Below are positions 1 to 5,889 of a stretch of 5,889 nt of DNA, in pieces. Under the pieces are notes generated by a model. That model was not told where the DNA came from, did no database searches, and was given only the letters and a program-made list of their open reading frames with translations. The stretch is taken from the NCBI GenBank assembly GCA_025934475.1, contig JAICXZ010000228.1:1-5889 (forward strand). The letters run 5' to 3'. Made by a program: the position numbers and the translations under genes. This DNA is from Mucilaginibacter sp. (GTDB lineage: Bacteria > Bacteroidota > Bacteroidia > Sphingobacteriales > Sphingobacteriaceae). Within the stretch, counting starts at the first letter, position 1; each line of letters begins with the position of its first letter.

Positions 1-6
1 AAAATC

Positions 7-1638
7 ATGGCAAAACAAGTTAGATATAATGTAGAGGCACGCGACGCTTTGAAGCGTGGTGTGGACGTTTTGGCAAACGCGGTTAAAGTAACCCTTGGTC
101 CAAAAGGTCGTAATGTAATTATTGATAAAAAATTCGGTTCACCAGCTATCACTAAGGACGGCGTAACTGTTGCTAAAGAGATCGAACTAAAAGACTCTTT
201 GGAAAACATGGGCGCCCAAATGGTGAAGGAAGTAGCTTCAAAAACTGCTGACATCGCTGGTGACGGTACTACTACTGCTACTGTTTTGGCTCAGGCTATC
301 GTAACAGCTGGTATTAAAAACGTAGCTGCCGGTGCTAACCCAATGGATCTGAAACGTGGTATCGACAAAGCTGTCGCTGCTGTAGTTAAAGATTTGCAAA
401 GCCAATCGAAAACTGTAGGCGAAGACAACAACAAGATCAAACAAGTTGCGTCAGTTTCTGCTAATAATGACGAAGTGATTGGTTCGTTGATCGCTGAAGC
501 AATGGGCAAAGTTGGTAAGGACGGTGTGATCACAGTTGAAGAAGCAAAAGGTACTGAAACCGAAGTTAGAACTGTAGAAGGTATGCAGTTTGACCGTGGT
601 TACCTTTCTCCTTACTTCGTAACCAACGCTGATAAAATGGAAGTAGAGCTGGATAATCCTTTCATCCTGATCTACGACAAGAAAATATCTTCGATGAAGG
701 AATTGCTTCCTATCCTCGAAAAACAAGTACAAACCGGCAAACCTTTGCTGATCATCGCTGAGGATCTTGACGGTGAAGCTTTAGCTACTTTGGTAGTTAA
801 CAAGATCCGCGGCTCACTGAAAGTTGCTGCCGTTAAAGCCCCTGGCTTTGGCGATCGTCGTAAAGCTATGCTGGAAGATATAGCTATCCTGACTGGTGGT
901 ACTTTGATCTCTGAAGAGCGCGGTTTCAAATTAGAGAACGCTGACCTTTCTTACTTAGGTACTGCCGAGAAAGTAGTTGTTGATAAAGACAACACTACAG
1001 TTATCAACGGTTCAGGCGAGTCAGCTGAGATCAAAGCTCGTGTAGGCCAGATCAAAGCTCAGATCGAAACTACTACTTCCGATTACGATAAAGAAAAATT
1101 GCAAGAGCGTTTGGCAAAATTGTCAGGTGGTGTTGCTGTACTTTACGTAGGTGCTGCTACCGAAGTAGAAATGAAAGAAAAGAAAGACCGTGTTGATGAT
1201 GCTTTGCATGCTACCCGCGCTGCCGTTGAAGAAGGTATCGTTGCTGGTGGCGGTGTTGCTTTCATCCGTGCTGTTGAAGCTTTAGCTGCCCTGAAAGGCG
1301 AGAACGAAGATGAAAACACTGGTATCCAGATCATCCGTCGTGCTATCGAAGAGCCGCTTCGCCAGATCTGCGAAAACGCAGGTATCGAAGGTTCGATCGT
1401 AGTTCAAAAAGTAAAAGAAGGCAAAGATGACTTCGGTTACAACGCACGTACCGACAAATATGAGAACCTGATCGGCGCTGGTGTTATCGATCCTACTAAG
1501 GTAGCTCGCGTAGCCCTGGAAAACGCTGCTTCTATCGCTTCGATGTTGCTTACTACTGAGTGCATCCTGGCCGATGATCCGGAAGACGAAAAAGCTGGTG
1601 CCCCTCCAATGGGTGGCGGCATGGGCGGCATGATGTAA
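7..1638 (+). CDS. groEL: 60 kDa chaperonin GroEL (Cpn60, group I)
   Basis: GroEL is the ATP-driven cytoplasmic folding chamber: a tetradecamer of two stacked rings that encapsulates unfolded proteins together with the GroES lid. The 543-residue product is full length for the family (E. coli has 548). Visible hallmarks are the nucleotide-binding LGPKGRN at residues 30-36, [10 protein letters not shown] at 51-60, the phosphate-binding GDGTTT at 85-90 with catalytic Asp86, the [14 protein letters not shown] segment with Asp398, the AGGGVA loop just after it, and a C-terminal Gly/Met tail (GGGMGGMM) typical of chaperonins lining the cavity floor. The ATG is fixed by the canonical MAKQVRYN start. 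Only six bases precede it, so the promoter and any groES lie outside the window. The terminator at 1726-1764 closes the unit. The reading frame is intact with no odd residues. Long open frames on the opposite strand are by-products of its composition. Confidence 0.99.
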   Translation: MAKQVRYNVEARDALKRGVDVLANAVKVTLGPKGRNVIIDKKFGSPAITKDGVTVAKEIELKDSLENMGAQMVKEVASKTADIAGDGTTTATVLAQAIVTAGIKNVAAGANPMDLKRGIDKAVAAVVKDLQSQSKTVGEDNNKIKQVASVSANNDEVIGSLIAEAMGKVGKDGVITVEEAKGTETEVRTVEGMQFDRGYLSPYFVTNADKMEVELDNPFILIYDKKISSMKELLPILEKQVQTGKPLLIIAEDLDGEALATLVVNKIRGSLKVAAVKAPGFGDRRKAMLEDIAILTGGTLISEERGFKLENADLSYLGTAEKVVVDKDNTTVINGSGESAEIKARVGQIKAQIETTTSDYDKEKLQERLAKLSGGVAVLYVGAATEVEMKEKKDRVDDALHATRAAVEEGIVAGGGVAFIRAVEALAALKGENEDENTGIQIIRRAIEEPLRQICENAGIEGSIVVQKVKEGKDDFGYNARTDKYENLIGAGVIDPTKVARVALENAASIASMLLTTECILADDPEDEKAGAPPMGGGMGGMM

Positions 1639-1646
1639 TATTATCA

Positions 1647-1724
1647 AGTCTGGAGTCGAAAGTCTTAAGTCATAAGTCAGATAATGTCCGACTTTTGGCT
1701 TAAGACTCAGGACTTAAGACTGCC
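1647..1724. repeat. Phased heptad repeat, 5x AGTCNNN then 5x GACTNNN
   Basis: Five AGTC cores start at 1647, 1654, 1661, 1668 and 1675, exactly 7 bp apart. After a short centre, five GACT-type cores start at 1690, 1697 (GGCT variant), 1704, 1711 and 1718, again exactly 7 bp apart. The second block is the reverse complement of the first in layout, so the array can fold into an imperfect hairpin. The best uninterrupted match is AGTCTTAAGTC (1661-1671) with 1711-1721, 11 bp perfect. In the symmetric register, 1661-1671 pairs with 1697-1707 with one G-U wobble. The three bases between cores vary, so only the four-base core and its period are kept. It lies in the 3' untranslated region of groEL, just before the terminator. 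Its function is unknown to me. Confidence 0.85.
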
Positions 1725-1725
1725 A

Positions 1726-1764
1726 AAAGCCCTGTATGCAAAAGCATACAGGGCTTTCTTTTTT
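1726..1764 (+). terminator. Rho-independent terminator of groEL
   Basis: A perfect 14-bp stem pairs 1726-1739 (AAAGCCCTGTATGC) with 1744-1757 around an AAAA tetraloop, followed by CTTTTTT at 1758-1764. It sits about 90 bp after the groEL stop, with no gene between, so it very likely ends groEL transcription. On the minus strand the flanking A-run also gives a short U-tract, but no gene runs into it from that side nearby. Confidence 0.93.
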
Positions 1765-1809
1765 CTGAACCATTGATTTGTCATGAAGATGCAAGGGGAC
1801 TGTCATTTG

Positions 1810-1829
1810 TTAATCAAATGATTGATTAA
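1810..1829. promoter_or_regulatory. 20-bp palindrome, candidate operator
   Basis: Two perfect 8-bp arms, TTAATCAA (1810-1817) and TTGATTAA (1822-1829), flank a 4-bp ATGA spacer. There is no following T-run, so it is not a terminator. The size and symmetry fit a dimeric regulator binding site. It lies between the groEL terminator and the mscS leader, about 27 bp upstream of the candidate -7 box. No specific regulator is recognised, and AT-rich DNA yields such palindromes by chance at some rate. Confidence 0.35.
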
Positions 1830-1855
1830 TGTAACAATCGGGCAGATAAAGGACT

Positions 1856-1878
1856 TAAATTTGTTAAAGATTGTTAAA
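1856..1878 (+). promoter_or_regulatory. Candidate -7 box and TTGTTAAA direct repeat upstream of mscS
   Basis: TAAATTTG at 1856-1863 matches the TAnnTTTG -7 element described for the primary sigma factor of Bacteroidota. No convincing TTG element lies at the usual distance upstream, so it is at best a half-supported promoter. Overlapping it, TTGTTAAA occurs at 1861-1868 and again at 1871-1878, 10 bp apart, about one helical turn. TTGTTAA is also present at 1807-1813. Transcription from here would give a leader of roughly 45-50 nt before the ATG at 1917. Confidence 0.33.
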
Positions 1879-1916
1879 CGCAGCCGCTAAGGCATAACAA
1901 TTGGAGACACCAAGCC

Positions 1917-2018
1917 ATGAAAACGATCAACGATAGAGCGAATCACATAAAAACCCAAATACTGGAGTGGGTGCTCATCAAGGGCCCCGAATTATTTATA
2001 GCCATCTACGGCAAATAA
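1917..2018 (+). pseudogene. 33-codon ORF resembling a truncated MscS N-terminus
   Basis: An ATG at 1917, with GGAG at 1903-1906 ten bases upstream, opens a 33-codon frame ending in TAA (2016-2018). The peptide begins MKTINDRANHIKTQ and continues ILEWVLIKGPELFIAIYGK. Placed against the intact MscS downstream, its Q-x3-W-x4-G pattern followed by a hydrophobic run matches Q-x3-W-x4-G in that protein's amphipathic start and first membrane segment, with no gap. The likeness stops a few residues into the membrane helix. It is in the same frame as the downstream gene. I infer a remnant of a deleted mscS paralogue whose promoter and start survive. The alternative is a genuine leader peptide that couples translation to mscS. 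The match is short, so certainty is limited. Confidence 0.42.
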
Positions 2019-2045
2019 TAATAATCACTACTTTTGGCCTCTGAT

Positions 2046-2852
2046 ATGAAGCCGGAAGAATTCTACCATCAATTTCACGTGTGGCTGGTTGCCAACGGCC
2101 AAAATTACGTTTTCGGATTAGTTGTTTTTATCATCGGCTATCTGGTTATCAGGTTCATCAAGATGCGCTTGCGAGCCCGAATGGCAAAGAAAAGCGTCCA
2201 CTCAACATTACGGCCCTTTTTCCAAAGCCTTACCATCATAGGCCTTTATGTACTGCTTATTTTAACTGTATTCAGGATAATCAATTTTGAGTTGAGTTTC
2301 CTGAGCGTTATCGTTGGTTCTTTTGGCGTGGCAGCGGGTTTGGCCTTGTCCGGTACCTTCCAGAACTTTGCGGGCGGAGTTCTGATCCTGATGTTAAAAC
2401 CTTTTAACATAGGCGACGATATAGTAGCCCAGGGACAGGATGGGGAGGTAAAATCTATCCAGCTTTTTTATACTGTTGTAATGACTTATGATAACCGGCA
2501 GGTGATCATCCCTAATGGCAAACTGTTTAATGAGGTTATCGTAAACATTAATCGCGAGCAAAGAAGACGGGTTGATTTCGAGCTGAAGCTTGGTTATATT
2601 GTCGATGTAGAACAGGTAAAGGGAATTATCAATGCAGCTATCAAGGCTTTTCCGGCAGTATTGCACAAACCTGCCCAACCGCTCGTGGGGGTGATCGCGC
2701 TAGAATTGGATGGCATCCGTTTTACCGTAAGAGTTTGGGTGAACACTAAAGACTATCTGACTACCAAAATAAAACTTCAGGAAAAAATTGTGAAAGACCT
2801 GCGCGAAGCTGATGTGAAGCTGCCTACGCATCATTTACTACCTGGTACCTGA
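2046..2852 (+). CDS. MscS-family small-conductance mechanosensitive channel
   Basis: This is an inner-membrane channel that opens under membrane tension to release solutes during hypo-osmotic shock, normally as a heptamer. Counting from the ATG at 2046 (268 residues, close to the 286 of E. coli MscS), membrane segments lie at about 20-38, 57-79 and 85-118. The third is the pore helix, rich in small residues (SFGVAAGLALSGTFQNFAGGVL), and runs into LKPFNIGD, the family signature at the start of the cytoplasmic beta domain. A second signature, VIIPNGKLFNEVIVN, lies at about 153-167, and an alpha/beta C-terminal domain follows. A TTG at 2034 would add four residues; I prefer the ATG. Neither start has a clear Shine-Dalgarno sequence. 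The gene follows the small ORF at 1917-2018 in the same frame and may be expressed from its leader. It converges on the DUF58 operon. Confidence 0.93.
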   Translation: MKPEEFYHQFHVWLVANGQNYVFGLVVFIIGYLVIRFIKMRLRARMAKKSVHSTLRPFFQSLTIIGLYVLLILTVFRIINFELSFLSVIVGSFGVAAGLALSGTFQNFAGGVLILMLKPFNIGDDIVAQGQDGEVKSIQLFYTVVMTYDNRQVIIPNGKLFNEVIVNINREQRRRVDFELKLGYIVDVEQVKGIINAAIKAFPAVLHKPAQPLVGVIALELDGIRFTVRVWVNTKDYLTTKIKLQEKIVKDLREADVKLPTHHLLPGT

Positions 2853-2885
2853 TTAACGTCAACAAGCTTCGGCTAATGTGCCACT

Positions 2886-2903
2886 AGAACTGCTACCAGT
2901 TCT
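2886..2903. other. Short hairpin downstream of mscS, weak terminator candidate
   Basis: AGAACTG (2886-2892) and CAGTTCT (2897-2903) form a perfect 7-bp stem with a CTAC loop, 33 bp after the mscS stop. The following bases (GATTTGAAATAAAAAC) contain no T-tract, so it is not a classical intrinsic terminator for mscS. It could protect the mRNA 3' end. Confidence 0.35.
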
Positions 2904-2927
2904 GATTTGAAATAAAAACTAATGCCC

Positions 2928-3089
2928 TGACCCATGGGGTCTACCGCTTTGTAGGAATTTAAAAGCAATAGATTTTGCCCTGTAGGGGCAATCCTTAGCA
3001 GGAAATGCAGCGCTGGTAAAGGGTAGACCCTACAGGGAAGAAATTCTTATATATAATTTTCTCTACAAAGCGGCAGACCCTGTGGGTCA
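2928..3089. repeat. 162-bp nested inverted repeat, REP/BIME-like or MITE-like element
   Basis: The outer arms at 2928-2954 and 3063-3089 are inverted copies matching at 24 of 27 positions. The inner arms at 2978-2996 and 3019-3037 match at 16 of 19. The spacers between outer and inner arms are 23 and 25 bp, and a CAGCGCTG palindrome (3008-3015) lies near the centre, so the element is close to symmetric. Each arm holds its own small palindrome: GACCC-ATG-GGGTC (2929-2941), TTGCCC-TGTAG-GGGCAA (2975-2991), AGGGT-AG-ACCCT (3020-3031) and GACCC-TGT-GGGTC (3076-3088). GTAG, or its complement CTAC, abuts several of them, as in REP elements moved by Y1-type RAYT transposases. It has no coding capacity and no evident target-site duplication. 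It lies between convergent genes, where a folded RNA could also limit read-through in both directions. Confidence 0.75.
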
Positions 3090-3140
3090 TAACTTGTTGT
3101 GTGTACAAACGTCGTTTCTCGAAAGTAAAGAAAGTTATTT

Positions 3141-4487
3141 TTAAATCTGCTGTTTAGCTTTCAGTTCCAAATACCTGTTAATGGTATTCACCGTCAAATT
3201 TTGCGGGGTGCTTAATATAGACTGAATGCCGTGTTTGGCGAGTTCTTTTACGATGAGCTTTTTGTCGTAGGCAAATTTCTCGGCGATGGTTTTTACATAA
3301 ACGTCTTCGACTGTTGTGGCCGATTCCTCACTCAGCTTTTGTAATTCAGTATTTTCAAAAAACACAACGATGAGCAAATGAAACTTTGCTATGCGTTTCA
3401 GAAAAGGCAACTGGCGTTCCAGAGCCGACATGCTTTCGAAATTGGTAAAGAAAACCACCAGGCTGCGCTGCTTCAAAACATTGCGCATGGTGACATACAG
3501 CAGTTCCATATTAGCCTCGAGGTAGCGCGTCTTTTCTTTATAAAGCACGTCAAGAATACGGTTGATCTGAACAGATCTTTTATCGGCCGGTACTACCGAG
3601 CCCATCTTTTCAGCGAAAGTGATCAGCCCGGCTTTGTCTTCCTTGAGCAAAGCAACATTGGATAAGACCAGGCTGGCGTTAATGGCGTAGTCGAGCAGGC
3701 TCAGGCCTTCAAAGGGCATTTTCATCGTCCGGGATTTATCGATCACACAATACACGTGCTGCGATTTTTCCTCGGTGTAAATGTTGGTCATCAGGTTGCC
3801 CTGGCGCGCGGTTGCTTTCCAGTTGATGGTACGGTAGTCGTCGCCGGGAACATAGTTTTTGATCTGCTCAAACTCCAGGCTATGACCAAGGCGCCGAACT
3901 TGTTTGATACCGACATCGGTGAGCCGGTTGCTGATGGCCATCAACTGATATTTACGCATTTGGAGGAACGACGGATATACGGCCAGCGTCTCGCTCTGCT
4001 CGAAAGTGTACCGCCGCCTTGCGAGGCCGATGCTCGTTTTGGCATAAATTCTAACCGCGCCAAATTCGTACTCGCCGCGTTTTGAGGGGCGAAGCAGGTA
4101 GTTGATCAATTTGTGCTGCTGCGGCTTAAGTGATGTTTTGAACCAGATATCCCGCTTCTGAAATTGAAACGGGATCTCGTCAATAATTCCAACCCGGATA
4201 TCGAAAGGATACAGGTTTTCGACATAAACACCCAGCTCGTTCTCGTCGCCATTACTCAGGCGTTCGGGCGCGTGGCGACGGGCAAAAACGCCTTTTGATT
4301 TGTGGTAAAGCAATATGATATCGATTAGCAACAGCGCCATTACAACCCAGAAAAACAATTTGGGAAGCCCGCCCAGCCAGGGGAAGAAAAACGAGAAGAC
4401 AAAGAAAATGACACTCCCCGTCAGCAGGGTAAAAAGCCTGTTGGTCAAAAAGAGGTCCTTATAAAATAGCCTGTATAGCTTCTTCAC
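3141..4487 (-). CDS. DUF58 domain-containing membrane protein with vWA-like fold
   Basis: The 448-residue product begins with a basic patch and two membrane segments at about 17-37 and 41-61. A beta-rich extracytoplasmic or juxtamembrane region follows, and then the DUF58 signature NYVPGDDYRTINWKATARQG at 211-230. After it comes a von Willebrand A-like segment at about 245-440, whose metal-site motif reads DKSRT (250-254) instead of the usual DxSxS, so metal binding is uncertain. DUF58 proteins are regular genetic partners of MoxR ATPases. The likely role is as a membrane-anchored client or adaptor of the upstream ATPase, but the exact activity is unknown. The start is a GTG at 4487, two bases after the moxR stop (TAA GC GTG), which argues for translational coupling. 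It is the last gene of the operon, and no T-tract terminator follows it. Confidence 0.92.
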   Translation of the reverse strand: MKKLYRLFYKDLFLTNRLFTLLTGSVIFFVFSFFFPWLGGLPKLFFWVVMALLLIDIILLYHKSKGVFARRHAPERLSNGDENELGVYVENLYPFDIRVGIIDEIPFQFQKRDIWFKTSLKPQQHKLINYLLRPSKRGEYEFGAVRIYAKTSIGLARRRYTFEQSETLAVYPSFLQMRKYQLMAISNRLTDVGIKQVRRLGHSLEFEQIKNYVPGDDYRTINWKATARQGNLMTNIYTEEKSQHVYCVIDKSRTMKMPFEGLSLLDYAINASLVLSNVALLKEDKAGLITFAEKMGSVVPADKRSVQINRILDVLYKEKTRYLEANMELLYVTMRNVLKQRSLVVFFTNFESMSALERQLPFLKRIAKFHLLIVVFFENTELQKLSEESATTVEDVYVKTIAEKFAYDKKLIVKELAKHGIQSILSTPQNLTVNTINRYLELKAKQQI

Positions 4488-4489
4488 GC

Positions 4490-5467
4490 TTATCGTGGTA
4501 TCTCTATTTTCTGTATAATTTGTTTGATCACCTCATCAGGGCTCAGGCCTTCCATCTCTTTATCCGGTGTAAGCATGATGCGGTGGCGCAGCACCGGGGT
4601 GGTTACCCAAATAATGTCGTCGGGCGTCACAAAATCGCGGCCGCGTATGGCGGCTACGGCTTTGGCGGCATTAACGATGGCAAGGGATGCCCTTGGCGAG
4701 GCGCCAAGGAAAAGCGATTTGCTGTTCCTGGATTCAGCTGCAATTTTAGCTACGAACTCCAAAATCTTCGGTTCAACATGGAGGCTCCTAACCTGCTTGC
4801 GTAGCGAAATTATGTCATCCTTTGATAATATCGGGCTAATGGCGGCTAGTTGCTCGTTGACCACCTGCTGATGCTGTTGTGATATGATGCTGATCTCTTC
4901 TTCCAGCGATGGATATTTCACCTCAATCTTGAACAGGAACCTGTCCAGTTGTGCCTCTGGCAGACGGTAAGTGCCTTCGTGCTCAACAGGGTTTTGGGTT
5001 GCCAGTACCAGGAAGGGCTCGTCCATTTTATAGATGTGGCCATCCATTGTTATTTGACGCTCCTCCATTACTTCGAACAGTGCGGATTGAGTTTTGGCCG
5101 GCGAACGGTTGATCTCATCAATCAGAACGATATTGCCGAAAATCGGCCCCTTTTTGAACTCAAAATCAACCGACTTTGGATTAAAGACCGACGTGCCCAA
5201 AACATCCGATGGCATCAGGTCGGGTGTAAATTGTATGCGCGAGTATTTGGCGTCGATGGCCCTGGCTATCAGTTTTGCGGTGAGCGTTTTAGCCACGCCG
5301 GGCACACCTTCAATCAAAACGTGTCCATCGGCTAAGATGCCCGCTATAAGCAGGTCAATCGTCTCCTGTTGGCCCACGATGATCTTGCCGAGGGTAGCTT
5401 TTATCTGGTCCACAGCGGCACTTAGTCTGCTCAGGTCGGTTCTTTGTTTAAATATTTCTTCTTCCAT
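4490..5467 (-). CDS. MoxR-family AAA+ ATPase
   Basis: This is a cytoplasmic AAA+ ATPase of the MoxR clade, thought to act as a chaperone-like motor that matures or activates partner proteins, often of vWA type. Counting from the ATG at 5467 (325 residues), the motifs are Walker A GVPGVAKT at 54-61 (Ala before Lys is usual in MoxR), Walker B VLIDEIN at about 114-120, sensor 1 LATQNP at 155-160, the LPEAQLDRF arginine-finger region at 169-177, and sensor 2 GASPRAS at 255-261. A helical lid completes the protein, so both the AAA_3 core and lid are intact. A GTG at 5473 is an alternative start adding two residues; it would overlap the upstream stop by 4 bp (GTGA). The ATG leaves a 2-nt gap. AGGTGA precedes the ATG too closely to serve as an ideal Shine-Dalgarno. 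It is the middle gene of the DUF4350-MoxR-DUF58 operon. Confidence 0.96.
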   Translation of the reverse strand: MEEEIFKQRTDLSRLSAAVDQIKATLGKIIVGQQETIDLLIAGILADGHVLIEGVPGVAKTLTAKLIARAIDAKYSRIQFTPDLMPSDVLGTSVFNPKSVDFEFKKGPIFGNIVLIDEINRSPAKTQSALFEVMEERQITMDGHIYKMDEPFLVLATQNPVEHEGTYRLPEAQLDRFLFKIEVKYPSLEEEISIISQQHQQVVNEQLAAISPILSKDDIISLRKQVRSLHVEPKILEFVAKIAAESRNSKSLFLGASPRASLAIVNAAKAVAAIRGRDFVTPDDIIWVTTPVLRHRIMLTPDKEMEGLSPDEVIKQIIQKIEIPR

Positions 5468-5469
5468 GT

Positions 5470-5889
5470 TCACCTGGATTTAATATAAAATTGTTCGATA
5501 AGCTGGTTAAGTTTAATCAGGTCATGATCGCTCACGCGCTGATCGGTGATATAAAGGATATGCGTGACAAGCTCTTCGGCAAACGCATAGTCAACGCCTG
5601 TTTTGTTCGACATTTTCTCGATAAATTCTTTGTCGAGTCTGCTGGTCTTCAAATAATAGGTAGTACGCAGATGCTCCAGGAAATAGAGTATTTTCTTTTG
5701 TGCAATGTTCGTGTTGTTGCGCTGTTCGTAGTATACCCTTCCCACCACATTAGCGAAATCGACAGTAGAATTAGCCAGTGGTTCAATGATAGGGATAATA
5801 CGCTGGCGGCGTTTCATTTCGTACAATATAAAACCCACCATGCTGAAGAGTGCCAGATAGTAGGCCCATTCCAGGCTTGGATTGCTAAA
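5470..5889 (-). CDS. DUF4350-type membrane protein, C-terminal part (5' end outside window)
   Basis: The frame is open to the window edge, so 139 C-terminal residues are visible and the true start lies beyond 5889. The ATG at 5841 is an internal methionine in a membrane helix and not the start: 16 upstream codons (FSNPSLEWAYYLALFS) stay open and complete that helix. The fragment shows NPSLEWAYYLALFSMVGFILYE as one membrane segment, then a basic KRRQR stop-transfer patch, then IIPIIEPLANSTVDFANVVGRVYYEQ and a helical cytoplasmic tail. This end is characteristic of the Bacteroidota DUF4350 proteins encoded directly upstream of MoxR; the DUF4350 domain itself would lie outside the window. The TGA stop at 5472-5470 is 2 nt from the moxR ATG. 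I infer a membrane subunit or partner of the MoxR/DUF58 module; its biochemical function is not known to me. Confidence 0.8.
   Translation of the reverse strand, partial: FSNPSLEWAYYLALFSMVGFILYEMKRRQRIIPIIEPLANSTVDFANVVGRVYYEQRNNTNIAQKKILYFLEHLRTTYYLKTSRLDKEFIEKMSNKTGVDYAFAEELVTHILYITDQRVSDHDLIKLNQLIEQFYIKSR

Noticed and set aside
1282..1647. Long open frames on the minus strand inside groEL (also at 238-444, 291-533, 451-732, 672-929, 1143-1334 and 1437-1631)
   Set aside because: They lie wholly or almost wholly opposite a certain, highly conserved gene. Their products show no recognisable domains and are rich in Ser, Ala and Thr, as expected from the complement of GroEL codons.
1647..1724. 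CRISPR array reading of the AGTC heptads
   Set aside because: The repeat core is 4 bp with 3-bp gaps, far below CRISPR dimensions, and no cas genes are present.
2394..2678. Minus-strand frame inside mscS, and a plus-strand alternative frame at 2081-2290
   Set aside because: Both overlap the signature regions of the channel gene and have no independent support.
2928..3089. Insertion-sequence ends or a structured riboswitch
   Set aside because: There is no transposase frame between the arms and no clear target duplication. The element lies at the 3' ends of two convergent genes, which is the wrong place for a riboswitch.
3378..4085. Plus-strand frames opposite the DUF58 gene (3378-3665, 3756-4085)
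   Set aside because: These are complement shadows of a well-supported coding region, with no family resemblance.
4520..5483. Plus-strand frames opposite moxR (4520-4804, 4524-4871, 4949-5335, 5094-5483)
   Set aside because: They mirror the conserved AAA+ gene, overlap one another, lack any recognisable motif, and have no promoter or ribosome site context.
5470..5841. A complete 123-residue gene starting at the ATG at 5841
   Set aside because: The frame stays open to the window edge, and the upstream codons complete the membrane helix cut by that ATG, so this is the end of a longer gene.

Overview
The window reads as ordinary chromosome of a Bacteroidota bacterium, most likely of the Sphingobacteriaceae (Mucilaginibacter/Pedobacter type). 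The lineage call rests on the GroEL sequence with its Gly/Met-rich tail, on the DUF4350-MoxR-DUF58 gene order that is common in that phylum, on a TAnnTTTG-type -7 box, and on weak or absent Shine-Dalgarno sequences at several starts. No phage, plasmid, CRISPR or defence genes are visible, and no complete new system is present. The unusual material lies in the two intergenic regions.

Layout. A complete groEL (7-1638, +) starts six bases into the window, so groES, if adjacent, lies just outside. Its 3' flank holds ten AGTC/GACT units phased at exactly 7 bp, five in each orientation (1647-1724), followed by a strong intrinsic terminator (1726-1764). Next comes a regulatory-looking stretch with a 20-bp palindrome (1810-1829), a TAAATTTG box and a TTGTTAAA direct repeat (1856-1878). 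A 33-codon ORF (1917-2018) follows; it looks like a truncated copy of an MscS N-terminus. A complete small MscS-family mechanosensitive channel gene (about 2046-2852, +) lies in the same frame after three consecutive TAA codons.

The mscS gene converges on a minus-strand operon. Between them sits a 162-bp nested inverted repeat (2928-3089) made of small CCC/GGG palindromes next to GTAG tetranucleotides, resembling a REP/BIME-type or MITE-type element.

The minus-strand operon, in transcription order, is the C-terminal part of a DUF4350-type membrane protein (5889 to 5470, cut by the window edge), a MoxR-family AAA+ ATPase (about 5467 to 4490) and a DUF58 protein with a degenerate von Willebrand A-like region (4487 to 3141). 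Junctions are 2 nt or overlapping, implying translational coupling. The three products probably form one membrane-associated module, with MoxR acting as an AAA+ chaperone-like motor on the DUF58 partner. The exact client and physiological role cannot be read from the sequence.
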